A DNA stretch of 64,000 bases, taken from assembly GCA_949373165.1 (NCBI GenBank), contig CASICO010000026.1:23966-87965 (forward strand), given 5' to 3'. The notes under the pieces were generated by a model. It was given only the letters and a program-made list of their open reading frames with translations, ran no database searches and was not told the origin of the DNA. The stretch comes from an uncultured Flavobacteriales bacterium. Its GTDB lineage: Bacteria > Bacteroidota > Bacteroidia > Flavobacteriales_D > Sanyastnellaceae. This document shows, piece by piece, positions 8,902-18,880 of this stretch. Both the position numbers and the translations under genes were made by a program. Every line of letters begins with the position of its first letter. Positions within the stretch are counted from its first letter, which is position 1.

Positions 8902-11900
8902 ATGGTGCGTTCCGCTTTGATCATATTCCTCTTGATGGCCACAACCCTGCCCGCCCAGGTCAGGTTTGTTCCCAATGAGGGGCAATGGCCTGATCATGTT
9001 CAACACCGCGCCAAAGTGGTGAGTGGAAGTGTCCAAGTCGACACAGATGGCTGGACCAGCTGGCAATGGGCCCCTTCTGATGAGGGCGACCACCATTCCG
9101 GGTCCAAACGCGGGGTGCTTTGGCAGGCCAAATGGTTAAACGCAGAACCCAGCAGCGCTGAAGACTGGGAGAAAAGCGAAACCGACGAAGATGCCTTGCA
9201 TTTCTACCTGTCCAACGATTCCAGCCATTGGGCCAAGAACGTCCAGGCGTCGCGTCGCGTGGAGCGAACCAACCTTTGGACTGGAATTGACCTGCGTTGG
9301 CGAGGAACCCGCTCTGGCAACGCCAAGTTCGAGTTTACTGTCGCCCCAGGGGCAGACCCCTCCTTGGTTGCATGGGTGTACGCAGGGGTTGGGCCTCAAG
9401 TGAACCCCGACGGAAGCTTAGACCTCATCCACCCCCTCCACGACAACTCCGCTGGCTTTCACGCGCAACTGGCCGCTCCTTTTGCCTACCAGTTGACAGC
9501 GGATGGCACCATGATTACTGTGGAATGCGCCTACCGAGTCAACGGAAACACCGTTGGGTTGAGTGTCGGAGACTACCAAGCTGAGCTGCCCTTGGTCCTC
9601 GACCCAGAAATCTCTTTCTCCACCTATGCAGGCTCTTCTGGCGACAACTTTGGCACCACAGCCAGCAATGGACCCGGCGGATCTTTGGTTGGCGGAGCTG
9701 TGGCCTTCGCTCCCGGTTACCCCACCACCCCTGATGCAGTGCAAACCACAATGGGTGTGTTTGAAGATGGCATTAGCCACATCGCATTGACGGTTTTCAG
9801 CGACGACGGCAGCAGCCTTCTCTACAGCACCTACCTCGGTGGCGGCCAAGCCGATATCCCACACAGCTTGGCGTTCAATGAAAATTGGGGGCGCATCGTT
9901 CTGTTTGGTACCACAGGGTCAAGCAACTTCCCCATCACTGCCGGTGCACATCAGCCCAATTTGGCCGCCGGACCCGCCACCGACGTGACCGTGTATGGCG
10001 TCGACACCCAACCCAACGGCGTCGACGGCTTCATCGCAAGCTTCAATGCCACTGACTTTACCCTCGAGGCGACGACCTATTTCGGGGGGACCGGCATAGA
10101 TGGATTAAACGAAGCCCTGGGGTTGCGGGCCAATTTTGGCGACAACTATCGGGGCCAAGTCGACATCGGACCCGACGGTAGCGTGTGGATTGCCACCACC
10201 ACCACATCAACCGACATCAACCTCCCTGGAAGTCCAACTCACGCTGGTGGATTTGATGCCTTGTTGGCCGGCTTTGACGAAAACCTCACCACCCTGCTTT
10301 GTGGCCGCACTTTTGGCGGAAGCGGAGACGACGCCGCTTACTGTTTGGAAGTGGCTCCAGACAACAGTTTCGGTGCTTTTGGCACCCTCGAAATTCTCGT
10401 TGGGGGCGGCACGACATCCGAAGATTTGCCATTTCCCGGAGGCTCCATCCAACCTGCACCTGCCGGAAACGTTGAAGGTTGGATTGCACAAATGAATGCC
10501 GGCCCCAATCAACTGACCACTCAGTTTGGAACCTACCATGGGCTCAATGACTACGATCAAGTCTATTTCGTTCAGCGGGACTTTTCAGGAAGACCCTATG
10601 CTTACGGCCAAGCCCGCGGTGGGATGCCCACCATAGGAGACGTTTACTCCAACCCCAACAGTGGACAATACATCACCTGTTTTCTTCCCGACCTCAGCGA
10701 CATTGAGTGGCAAGCACCCATTGGGACGGGTTCCAGTGCTGTGGACATCAGCCCAACGGCCTTTTTGGTGAGCGATTGCCAACAGGTTTACATCAGTGGT
10801 TGGGGCGGACAAACCAACAACAGCGGAACGGCAGACGTCGCTGGCAGCACCACCTTTGGTCTGCCCACCACAGACAACCCATTCCAAAACAACACGGACG
10901 GCAGTGATTTTTACCTCGCCGTGCTGGCACCCAATGCAACCGACTTGGTGTATGCCACCTTTTTTGGCGGCCCCTTTTCTAACGAACATGTGGACGGGGG
11001 CTCCTCTCGATTTGACCTCAATGGAACCGTTTACCAATCTGTTTGCGCTGGGTGCGGCGGCATGAATGACTTTCCCTCCAGCAACAACGCGTGGAGCCCC
11101 AACAACCCCAGCCCCAACTGCAACATGGGGGTCTTCAAATTCGAATTGGGCAAATTGAACGCCAACATTTCCATCGATGGCCCCGACCAATTCTGCCAAG
11201 GTGACAACGTTCAATTCGAAAACAACACCAACGGTCCCGCAGCATTCACCTGGGACTTTGGAGACGCCAACTTTAGCAACGAAATCGCCCCTTTGCACCT
11301 TTATGGCCTCGCCGGCACATTCGAGGTCGAAGTCATTGCAGAAGACACAACGGGCTGCTTGGAACCGGATACCGCATACGTTTCCGTGACCATTGCCCTC
11401 TCTGCGGAGCCCGCCATTGAACCCGTAGATCCGCTGTGCCTCGGAGAATCCGTTGCGCTTTTAGGTTCGGGCAACGGCACCTTGATCTGGGGGGCCTCGA
11501 ACAGCCTAAGCAATACAGATACCGACACCCCAATCGCGGAACCCAACGCCACGGTCACCTACACGCTCACAGACGTAACCAACTGCGGAAATGAAACCGC
11601 AGAAATCACAGTCGAAGTAATCGACATGGCCACCACGCCGAGCAATGACACTCAAATCTGCCAGGGAGACGGCGCCCCGATTTCTGTTACCAGCCCGATT
11701 GCCGGGGCCGCCACTTGGGATTATGACTGGAGCCCAACCAATGGCCTTTCCGACCCAAACGCGCCAGACCCCATCGCCTCTCCCACCTTGCCGACCAATT
11801 ACACCGTCACCATCACAACCCCAGAAGGATGCGAACGCACACACGACATCAATGTCGATGTGGTTCCGGGCATACCCGGCGACAGCATTTACCCCAACGT

Positions 11901-12918
11901 TCCCCTTTGTGTAGGCCAGTCCGTGGTGCTTTCTGCCGATGAAGGAAACACTTGGGTTTGGAGCCCCACCATTGGACTGAATAATCCCGCGAGTCAGACC
12001 CCAACGGCGACCCCAACAGCAACCACAACCTACACCATCTCCATCACCAACCTGTGCGGAACGGGCACAGATGAAGTCACCGTAGAACTTCTCATTCCAG
12101 AGGCGTTTGCTGAGCCCGGGGGACAAGTCTGCGCAGGTGAACCGTTTCCTGTTTCCGCATCAGGTGGGGTCTCCTATCAATGGGTTCCCGGCTCCTCGGT
12201 CACCAATCCGGGCGCCAATCAAACCACGGTGGTCACCACCACCAGTCAAACCTTCACCGTTTACGTGACCAATTCAGACGGCTGTGTGGCGTCCGCAGAA
12301 GTCGACATCAATGTGTATCCGCAACCCGTGGTTGAGGCCGGACCCGACCAGAGACAAGACTGGCTCGAGCCCACTTTCCTATATGGGTCGGTCCAAGGTG
12401 CACCCACAGATTCCATCTGGTGGACGCCTAAAATTCCTCTTTCCTGCAATGATTGTCTGGTGCCCGAAGTCTTGATTCAAGAGGACTCCGATTTTACCCT
12501 TCATGTGATCGACACCAACGGCTGCCGGTCGGCAGACATCGTCTCCGTTGCATTCAACTATCCGCTTTACGTTCCCTCCGGTTTTACACCAGACGGAGAT
12601 GGTGTCAATGATGGGTGGCGACCTGAAGGCCATTGGCTCAATGGCGCTGGAACCCACATCCAAGGCCAACCTGACGGCAGCATCTTGCCAAATTACCGCG
12701 TGGAGGTGTGGGACCGCTGGGGTGAATGTGTTTGGGCCTCGGTAGATCCCAGAGCCTATTGGACCGGCGGTGTTGGCGGCCCCGGAGTGGCCCCTGAAGT
12801 CAGTGGTGTGGGAGACGGTTTACATGTCGCCCAACCTGGCGTGTTCACATGGGTGGTTTACTTCCCGACCAGCAAAGGCGTAGAAAGACGAACAGGAAAG
12901 GTCACCCTCGTTCGATGA
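8902..12918 (+). CDS. Large secreted gliding-motility-associated / CHU_C C-terminal domain protein (SBBP-like and PKD domains)
   Basis: Signal peptide, 'VRFVPNEGQWPDHV', SBBP-like 'DLVYATFFGG' repeats, PKD 'FTWDFGDANFSNEIAPLHLY', C-terminal 'VPSGFTPDGDGVNDGWRPEG'. Confidence 0.88.
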   Translation: MVRSALIIFLLMATTLPAQVRFVPNEGQWPDHVQHRAKVVSGSVQVDTDGWTSWQWAPSDEGDHHSGSKRGVLWQAKWLNAEPSSAEDWEKSETDEDALHFYLSNDSSHWAKNVQASRRVERTNLWTGIDLRWRGTRSGNAKFEFTVAPGADPSLVAWVYAGVGPQVNPDGSLDLIHPLHDNSAGFHAQLAAPFAYQLTADGTMITVECAYRVNGNTVGLSVGDYQAELPLVLDPEISFSTYAGSSGDNFGTTASNGPGGSLVGGAVAFAPGYPTTPDAVQTTMGVFEDGISHIALTVFSDDGSSLLYSTYLGGGQADIPHSLAFNENWGRIVLFGTTGSSNFPITAGAHQPNLAAGPATDVTVYGVDTQPNGVDGFIASFNATDFTLEATTYFGGTGIDGLNEALGLRANFGDNYRGQVDIGPDGSVWIATTTTSTDINLPGSPTHAGGFDALLAGFDENLTTLLCGRTFGGSGDDAAYCLEVAPDNSFGAFGTLEILVGGGTTSEDLPFPGGSIQPAPAGNVEGWIAQMNAGPNQLTTQFGTYHGLNDYDQVYFVQRDFSGRPYAYGQARGGMPTIGDVYSNPNSGQYITCFLPDLSDIEWQAPIGTGSSAVDISPTAFLVSDCQQVYISGWGGQTNNSGTADVAGSTTFGLPTTDNPFQNNTDGSDFYLAVLAPNATDLVYATFFGGPFSNEHVDGGSSRFDLNGTVYQSVCAGCGGMNDFPSSNNAWSPNNPSPNCNMGVFKFELGKLNANISIDGPDQFCQGDNVQFENNTNGPAAFTWDFGDANFSNEIAPLHLYGLAGTFEVEVIAEDTTGCLEPDTAYVSVTIALSAEPAIEPVDPLCLGESVALLGSGNGTLIWGASNSLSNTDTDTPIAEPNATVTYTLTDVTNCGNETAEITVEVIDMATTPSNDTQICQGDGAPISVTSPIAGAATWDYDWSPTNGLSDPNAPDPIASPTLPTNYTVTITTPEGCERTHDINVDVVPGIPGDSIYPNVPLCVGQSVVLSADEGNTWVWSPTIGLNNPASQTPTATPTATTTYTISITNLCGTGTDEVTVELLIPEAFAEPGGQVCAGEPFPVSASGGVSYQWVPGSSVTNPGANQTTVVTTTSQTFTVYVTNSDGCVASAEVDINVYPQPVVEAGPDQRQDWLEPTFLYGSVQGAPTDSIWWTPKIPLSCNDCLVPEVLIQEDSDFTLHVIDTNGCRSADIVSVAFNYPLYVPSGFTPDGDGVNDGWRPEGHWLNGAGTHIQGQPDGSILPNYRVEVWDRWGECVWASVDPRAYWTGGVGGPGVAPEVSGVGDGLHVAQPGVFTWVVYFPTSKGVERRTGKVTLVR

Positions 12919-13791
12919 TCACCTCAAAATCAGGTCGGTGGTCGCAATCCGCTCTCCATCGTCCACGAGGTGCACAGTGTAAACACCCGCTTCAAAAGGC
13001 TCTGATGCGTTGAAAAAGATGCACGCTTCTACCCTGTCTCCATTGTAATCCAGAACACGAGCCGCAGACGCTGGAACCCCACTAGGCATGGCCACCGGAC
13101 TGCGATCACCGGGCGGAAGCAGCCTCCCATCTGGGTGGATCACTTCGAGAAACAACGTGCGCTGGCCCTTTTCGGCAATGCGGTTTTCCAAAAGCGTGAA
13201 GCACGTTTTGATCATCTCCGCCCGTTTGGCACGGGTGGTTTCACGCTGTGAACCCGTCGTAGCGACACGAATCGCCATGGGCGTCAGGTCCATGGCCTGC
13301 AAAATTTGACCCGCCTCAATGATGTCCTCCATGTTGTCCTGCCTTCTCCGCAAGTCCGCATTGCGCTCCTCTACCTGAACCACCTGATTTGCCATGTCAT
13401 CGCGTTCCAATTGCAAAGCGATGTTGGCCTGATTCAAGGAATCAATGGTCACCACATATCCCTTCATAATTTTGCGCAACGTGCCCGCCTCCTTCTTGAG
13501 TTTAGACACGCTGTAGTTCCGGTCTCTCACCTTTGAAATCAACCCTTCAATCTCGCTTCTCTGTGCCGCCATTTCGGCCATCATCAGGGAGTTCTCAATT
13601 TGAAGCGTGTCGTAGCTAAAGCGAATTCTCTGTAAATCAAGCTCCAGAACCTCCCGTTCCATATTGCCTGAATCAATTTCTTCCGATTGGCCTTCTATTG
13701 TCGCTCCCTGCTCAGAGACCTGATAACCGAGATAGCCGACACCCAATGCCAATGTGGCAATGATCAAGAGGTAAACTGAGCGCTGTTCCAT
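12919..13791 (-). CDS. Membrane-anchored coiled-coil protein of unknown function
   Basis: One N-terminal TM segment (YLLIIATLALGVGYLGY), long heptad-rich coiled coil, C-terminal beta-rich domain ('TLFLEVIHPDGRLLPPGD'). Confidence 0.7.
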   Translation of the reverse strand: MEQRSVYLLIIATLALGVGYLGYQVSEQGATIEGQSEEIDSGNMEREVLELDLQRIRFSYDTLQIENSLMMAEMAAQRSEIEGLISKVRDRNYSVSKLKKEAGTLRKIMKGYVVTIDSLNQANIALQLERDDMANQVVQVEERNADLRRRQDNMEDIIEAGQILQAMDLTPMAIRVATTGSQRETTRAKRAEMIKTCFTLLENRIAEKGQRTLFLEVIHPDGRLLPPGDRSPVAMPSGVPASAARVLDYNGDRVEACIFFNASEPFEAGVYTVHLVDDGERIATTDLILR

Positions 13792-13864
13792 ATGACGAAT
13801 GAACGCTGAAAAAGGCCAAGTTCGCATCCCAATGCCGAAGAATCCTCACAAACAAGCGTGCGTT

Positions 13865-14251
13865 TCAACGCCCAGGAAGCAGCGGGTAAAACGCCTGCTC
13901 TGTATGCAAAACCCGATGACCATGCCTGTTTTTTAGCACTGCAATGACATCAAATCGAACCTCAAGATGTCGCTCTGGCAACCGGGCCAAGTAAACCCTC
14001 GCCGCCCGAATCAATCGCTCTTGCTGTGCTTTAGAAACGATGCGATGCCAGCTCGCTTGAACCGGTTCTGTGCGGGTTTTAACCTCCACCAAAATGAGCC
14101 AAGGTCCGTCCCTCACAACTAGATCAACCTCCATTCTTCCCACACGCCAATTGCGGGACAACACCTCCCAACCCAATTTTATCACGTGATGCAACGCGAC
14201 ATCCTCGCCCCATCGGCCAAGGGTTTGTTTGTGTGATTCCATGTCCGCCAA
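13865..14251 (-). CDS. YraN family (UPF0102) endonuclease-like protein
   Basis: 'LGRWGEDVALHHVIKLGWEVLSRNWRVGRMEVDLVVRDGPWLILVEVKTR'. Confidence 0.88.
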   Translation of the reverse strand: MADMESHKQTLGRWGEDVALHHVIKLGWEVLSRNWRVGRMEVDLVVRDGPWLILVEVKTRTEPVQASWHRIVSKAQQERLIRAARVYLARLPERHLEVRFDVIAVLKNRHGHRVLHTEQAFYPLLPGR

Positions 14252-14294
14252 AGTCCAATGCCTGCCGCTTCCAAGGCCCTATTTTTACTGCCAA

Positions 14295-15326
14295 ATGCAC
14301 GCCCGTTCCATCCTCGTTTGTCACCGTCGACCCCTCACCGCAGTGGCTTTGCCCAGTTGGCGATGGCTTTTCGCCATCTCGCTGCTTGTCCTTTGCCCTG
14401 TCTCGCGCGGACAATCAAGAGGTCAGGCCACCAGCCAAGCCATTGGATGGGTAGACTCTCCCAAGGGAGAGGGCAAGTGGTATGCCCACTGGGGCTACCA
14501 CAGGGCAGAATACGGCAGAACCAATCTTCGGCTGGTTGGACCCGGCATTGACTTGACCTTTCACGACATCAAGGCCACAGATATGCCCGCGCCGTTTGAC
14601 CCGAAGGTTCACCTGAATCCGGCGGCCTTCACCATCCCTCAATTCAACGCCAGAATTGGCCGGAAAATCAAAGACGGCATCACGTTCCCTGGCGCACTTT
14701 GGATCAGTGCGGGATGGGACCATCTTAAATACAAAATTCCCCATGCCTTGCATGAAGTCAGCGGATACATTGACCAGTCCACATACGACCTTGAACCCTT
14801 TGACTGGAATTGGCGCGACTACAACTTCGAACACTCCGACGGAATGAATTTTGTCCGAATTGCCGCCGAACGCGACTGGACATTTGGCAAAGCCGCCCGA
14901 ACAAGGCAAACCTGGGATACGGCCAACCAAAGGCTGCGTTGGGGCATTCAAACCGCGGCCAGCCTTGGACTCGTTCTTTGCGCCACAGACGTTCGCTGGG
15001 AGGGCATCCGAACCAAACATTATTGGTCCATCACAGGATGGGGGTTGAGCACCAGTGTCGGCGCTTGGGTCCAGTGGGGGCGACTGAGGGTGATGGCGCG
15101 AGCCCAAGCCGGAGGCCTCAACATCTCCAACAGTCGGTTTTTGGCATCCAATGACTTGAGTGGAGAAACCCCCATCACGGTGGGGGCCGAAGCAGACCTT
15201 CTCGATGCCAGCTATGCACGGCACGCCATGACCTTCCTCGAAAAGGGGGTCACTCTTGCCTACACTTTTGGCAGAAAAGGAGGGAAGGCCGCCGATGAAC
15301 GAATTCGAATCGCCCCTTCGCGCTGA
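14295..15326 (+). CDS. Hypothetical outer-membrane beta-barrel protein
   Basis: Signal peptide; alternating aromatic beta strands; 'AFTIPQFNARIGRKI...ISAGWDHLKYKI' as in Bacteroidetes OM hypotheticals; ORF could start at 14229. Confidence 0.6.
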   Translation: MHARSILVCHRRPLTAVALPSWRWLFAISLLVLCPVSRGQSRGQATSQAIGWVDSPKGEGKWYAHWGYHRAEYGRTNLRLVGPGIDLTFHDIKATDMPAPFDPKVHLNPAAFTIPQFNARIGRKIKDGITFPGALWISAGWDHLKYKIPHALHEVSGYIDQSTYDLEPFDWNWRDYNFEHSDGMNFVRIAAERDWTFGKAARTRQTWDTANQRLRWGIQTAASLGLVLCATDVRWEGIRTKHYWSITGWGLSTSVGAWVQWGRLRVMARAQAGGLNISNSRFLASNDLSGETPITVGAEADLLDASYARHAMTFLEKGVTLAYTFGRKGGKAADERIRIAPSR

Positions 15327-15344
15327 CCCGCTCTAGACACTGCG

Positions 15345-15352
15345 TACCTTCG
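15345..15352 (+). promoter_or_regulatory. Promoter-like -7 box TACCTTCG upstream of the pseudouridine synthase gene
   Basis: One mismatch to TAnnTTTG, 20 nt upstream of ATG. Confidence 0.3.
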
Positions 15353-15372
15353 CAGGTGACCCTGTAGAATTC

Positions 15373-16362
15373 ATGTCCGACCGTCCCCGTTCTCGCAAGC
15401 CACAGCGCACTGGCCGCTCGGAAAATCCGAACCGTCAGAACTCGGAAAGCTCCTCGCCTGAAAAAAGAGGTTTTGGCTCTAGAAAAAGCCTCTCCGACAA
15501 GCCGAAAGATTCCGATAAACCGTTCAAGGGAAAAGGGAAGCCCTACGGCAAGGGAACGACAGGTGACAAGCGCCAAAGGCCCGGTGCGCCGCAAAGACCC
15601 GGGGGAGCATATCGTCCAAAAAAGCGGCCGCCACTCAAGGACATAGACGCCCCTCTGAGACTGAACAAGTTCATCTCCAATTCAGGGGTGTGTGTTCGGC
15701 GCGAAGCCGACATGCTCATCACCGCCGGCGCCGTCACAGTCAATGGCGAGGTCGTCATCGCTTTGGGGACAAAGGTTCACCCAACAGATGAGGTCATTGT
15801 AGAAGGACAGCGCATCAAACCTGAAAAGAAGCATTACCTGCTGTTGAATAAGCCCAAGAATTTCTTGGGCACTGCCGGAGACAAGCAGGGTCGTCGGACC
15901 GTCATGGACCTGGTCCAAAACGCCACACGTGAGGTGCTGTTTCCCATCGACAAAATGGAACGAATGGACACCGGACTTCTGCTGTTCACCAACGACCCAG
16001 AAATGACGGAGAGACTGCGGGCGTCTGGAACCAAAGTTCGACAGCTGTACCATGTGACCCTGCGCCAAAAGATGCGCTCAGAGCACTTGGTGACCATGGC
16101 GGAAGGCGTGGAAACAGATGCCGGTTACATCAAAGCTTCTACCGCTTCATTCATCGACGAAAACAAGAGTCCAAAAGAAATCGGTGTGGAAATGCACTCC
16201 AATCGTCCCAAGGCACTGGCAAAAATGCTGACGCACTTGGGGTACGAGGTGGAGCGCCTCGACCGAACCATCCTCGGGCCTTTGACCAAAAAGGACCTTC
16301 CCCGGGGCCATTGGCGCCTTTTGAGCCGTGAAGAGCTCAACTTGCTCCGCATGACCCTGTGA
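15373..16362 (+). CDS. rRNA pseudouridine synthase (RluB/RsuA family) with long basic disordered N-terminus
   Basis: S4 domain 'LRLNKFISNSGVCVRREADMLI', 'FPIDKMERMDTGLLLFTND'. Confidence 0.92.
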   Translation: MSDRPRSRKPQRTGRSENPNRQNSESSSPEKRGFGSRKSLSDKPKDSDKPFKGKGKPYGKGTTGDKRQRPGAPQRPGGAYRPKKRPPLKDIDAPLRLNKFISNSGVCVRREADMLITAGAVTVNGEVVIALGTKVHPTDEVIVEGQRIKPEKKHYLLLNKPKNFLGTAGDKQGRRTVMDLVQNATREVLFPIDKMERMDTGLLLFTNDPEMTERLRASGTKVRQLYHVTLRQKMRSEHLVTMAEGVETDAGYIKASTASFIDENKSPKEIGVEMHSNRPKALAKMLTHLGYEVERLDRTILGPLTKKDLPRGHWRLLSREELNLLRMTL

Positions 16363-16385
16363 CCCCAACCCCTCAATTTTGCGCC

Positions 16386-17135
16386 GTGTCCGATAGTCTC
16401 GTCATCATCCCGACCTACAACGAAAAGGAAAACATCACGCGGATGCTCGACACCGTGATGGCACTGACGCCCGCCCGCGGCGGTCAATTCCATGTTTTGG
16501 TGGTCGATGATGGCTCCCCAGACGGAACAGGCTCTCTTGTGCGCGAGGCACAGCGAAAGAATTCAGGGCGCATTCACTTGCTCGAGCGTTCCGGCAAATT
16601 GGGCCTGGGAACCGCCTACATCGCCGGGTTCAAGTGGGGCCTTGAAGCCGGTTACAGCTTCCTGTTCGAAATGGACGCGGATTTTAGCCACAACCCCCAT
16701 GATCTTGAGCGGCTCCGCAACGCCTGTATGGACGGTGCTGGTGTTGCAGTAGGGTCTAGGTATACGAAAGGCGGTGCAGTGTCCAACTGGCCGTGGCACC
16801 GAATCGCCATGAGCTACGGCGCCTCGCTTTATGTGAATACCGTCCTGAATTTAGGTGTCAAAGACCCCACCGCCGGCTTCAAGTGTTACCAAGCCAAAAC
16901 ACTCCGGACCATCCGATTGGACGCCATCCACTTTATTGGATACGCCTTCCAAATTGAGATGAAGTACAACGCAAAACGCCTCGGGTTTCCCATTGCAGAA
17001 GTGCCCATCACGTTTATCGACAGGGAATTGGGAACCTCTAAAATGAGCCTCAATATTTTCAAAGAGGCGTTTTTAGGGGTGCTTCAAATGCGAAACTTCG
17101 ACATCCGACCCGCTGAGGAAAGCCCCGCATCATGA
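16386..17135 (+). CDS. Polyprenol monophosphomannose synthase-like glycosyltransferase (DPM1-like, GT2)
   Basis: 'SLVIIPTYNEKENITRML', 'VVDDGSPDGTG', 'FEMDADFSHNP'; probable GTG start, ORF extends to 16359. Confidence 0.88.
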   Translation: MSDSLVIIPTYNEKENITRMLDTVMALTPARGGQFHVLVVDDGSPDGTGSLVREAQRKNSGRIHLLERSGKLGLGTAYIAGFKWGLEAGYSFLFEMDADFSHNPHDLERLRNACMDGAGVAVGSRYTKGGAVSNWPWHRIAMSYGASLYVNTVLNLGVKDPTAGFKCYQAKTLRTIRLDAIHFIGYAFQIEMKYNAKRLGFPIAEVPITFIDRELGTSKMSLNIFKEAFLGVLQMRNFDIRPAEESPAS

Positions 17136-18511
17136 CCCATTTGTTTTTCGGCGCCACATTGGTGCATGAAGGCCGGATCGAAACAGGAGACCTTCTCATC
17201 GAAGGTGGCCTCATCAAGGCCATTGGACCTGACCTGAAACAGCACGCAGATGCGGCCATTGCAGATGCGGCACACAACGCCATTCAGCACGACTGCAGCG
17301 GCCTCCACCTTCTCCCCGGTTTGATCGATGATCAAGTGCACTTCCGTGAACCAGGCCTCACCCACAAAGCGGAAATCGCGACTGAATCCAGAGCAGCCGT
17401 GGCCGGCGGCATCACTTCCTTCATGGAGATGCCCAACACCATTCCGCAGGCGTTAACACAGACGTTGCTCCAAGACAAGTATGAAAGGGCTGCCGAAGTC
17501 AGCCCCGCGAACTACAGCTTTTTCATGGGCGCCTCCAACGGCAATTTGAAAGACGTTCTGGACACGGACCCTTCCCGTGTTTGCGGAGTGAAGGTCTTTA
17601 TGGGGAGTTCTACAGGAGACATGCTCGTAGATGACGCCACTGTTCTCGAGGGCATATTCAAAGAATGCCCAATGCTCATTGCCACACACTGTGAGGACGA
17701 GGCGACCATTCGCGCGAATGCAGCAGCAGCCAAAGCACGATATGGCGAAGACGTCCCTTTGAACCAACACCCCTTGATCCGAAGCGCAGAGGCTTGCTAC
17801 AGAAGCTCATCTCGGGCGGTTGAACTCGCGGACAAAACGGGGGCCCGTCTTCACGTTCTTCACATCTCCACCGCCAAAGAATTGAGCCTGTTTGACGGCA
17901 AAAAAGACCTGAGCGACAAGCGCATTACAGCCGAGGCCTGCACCCACCACCTGTGGTTCACGGATGCTGATTATGCGGACCGTGGAACCCGAATCAAATG
18001 GAACCCCGCAGTCAAAACCTCGGAAGACAGGGCGGCCATCCGTGCAGCCTTGAAACCGGGAGGGGCCATCGATGTCCTCGCCACAGACCACGCGCCTCAC
18101 ACCATCGCTGAGAAGGCCAACTCCTATTGGAAAGCCCCATCTGGCGGGCCCCTTGTCCAACATGCCCTTGTGGCACTCTACGAGGGTGTCGCTCAAGGTT
18201 GGCTCGACTTAACTGACATCCCGCGGCTGACTGCCCACAGGGTAGCACGCCTGTTTAACATCCCAAACCGTGGCTTCCTGAGGCCAGGTTATGCGGCCGA
18301 TTTTGTCTTGGTCAATCCAAAATCCCCTTGGACAGTCGGACCTGAAGGCATCCTGAGCAAATGCGGCTGGACGCCCTTTGCTGGAGACCAATTCTCTGCA
18401 CAGGTCGACCAAACTTGGGTCAACGGAACACAGGTTTGGGACGGTGAGCGCATCCTAGAGCCCAACCAAGGACAACCGCAAGCAGGCCAAAGACTCATCT
18501 TTGACCGATGA
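17132..18511 (+). CDS. pyrC: Dihydroorotase
   Basis: 'LLPGLIDDQVHFREPGLTHKAEIATESRAAVAGG', 'ATDHAPHT'. Confidence 0.9.
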   Translation: MTHLFFGATLVHEGRIETGDLLIEGGLIKAIGPDLKQHADAAIADAAHNAIQHDCSGLHLLPGLIDDQVHFREPGLTHKAEIATESRAAVAGGITSFMEMPNTIPQALTQTLLQDKYERAAEVSPANYSFFMGASNGNLKDVLDTDPSRVCGVKVFMGSSTGDMLVDDATVLEGIFKECPMLIATHCEDEATIRANAAAAKARYGEDVPLNQHPLIRSAEACYRSSSRAVELADKTGARLHVLHISTAKELSLFDGKKDLSDKRITAEACTHHLWFTDADYADRGTRIKWNPAVKTSEDRAAIRAALKPGGAIDVLATDHAPHTIAEKANSYWKAPSGGPLVQHALVALYEGVAQGWLDLTDIPRLTAHRVARLFNIPNRGFLRPGYAADFVLVNPKSPWTVGPEGILSKCGWTPFAGDQFSAQVDQTWVNGTQVWDGERILEPNQGQPQAGQRLIFDR

Positions 18512-18867
18512 TGGCAAGGATCCTCTTTCTTTTCGCCATCCTTTCACTTTTCTCCGCCTGTGACCTGAGATCAGAAAGAGACGTCCCCCCGCGCCCAGAG
18601 CAGATGATTGGGCGCCATGACTTTGTGTCGATTCACGCTCAATTGCAGCTGCTCGAGGCGGCACATCGCCAACACATGCTCAAAGGAGACCGAGAGCGTT
18701 CGCGCGCCCTCCACAAGGACCGTGTATTGCGTGAAGCAGGGATCAGTGATTCTGCATTCACTGCCACATTCAATTGGTGGTACAGTCAGCCTGAAGTCCT
18801 GCCCGAGCTTTTACAAGAGGTGCAAACACACCTCGACTCCCTTGCTCGAAATAGCCCTTGGAATTGA
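18508..18867 (+). CDS. DUF4296 domain lipoprotein
   Basis: Lipobox 'LFSACDL'; 'RPEQMI..HDFVSIHAQLQLLEA'; ATGA overlap with pyrC. Confidence 0.75.
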   Translation: MMARILFLFAILSLFSACDLRSERDVPPRPEQMIGRHDFVSIHAQLQLLEAAHRQHMLKGDRERSRALHKDRVLREAGISDSAFTATFNWWYSQPEVLPELLQEVQTHLDSLARNSPWN

Positions 18868-18880
18868 TCGAAAAACGCGA

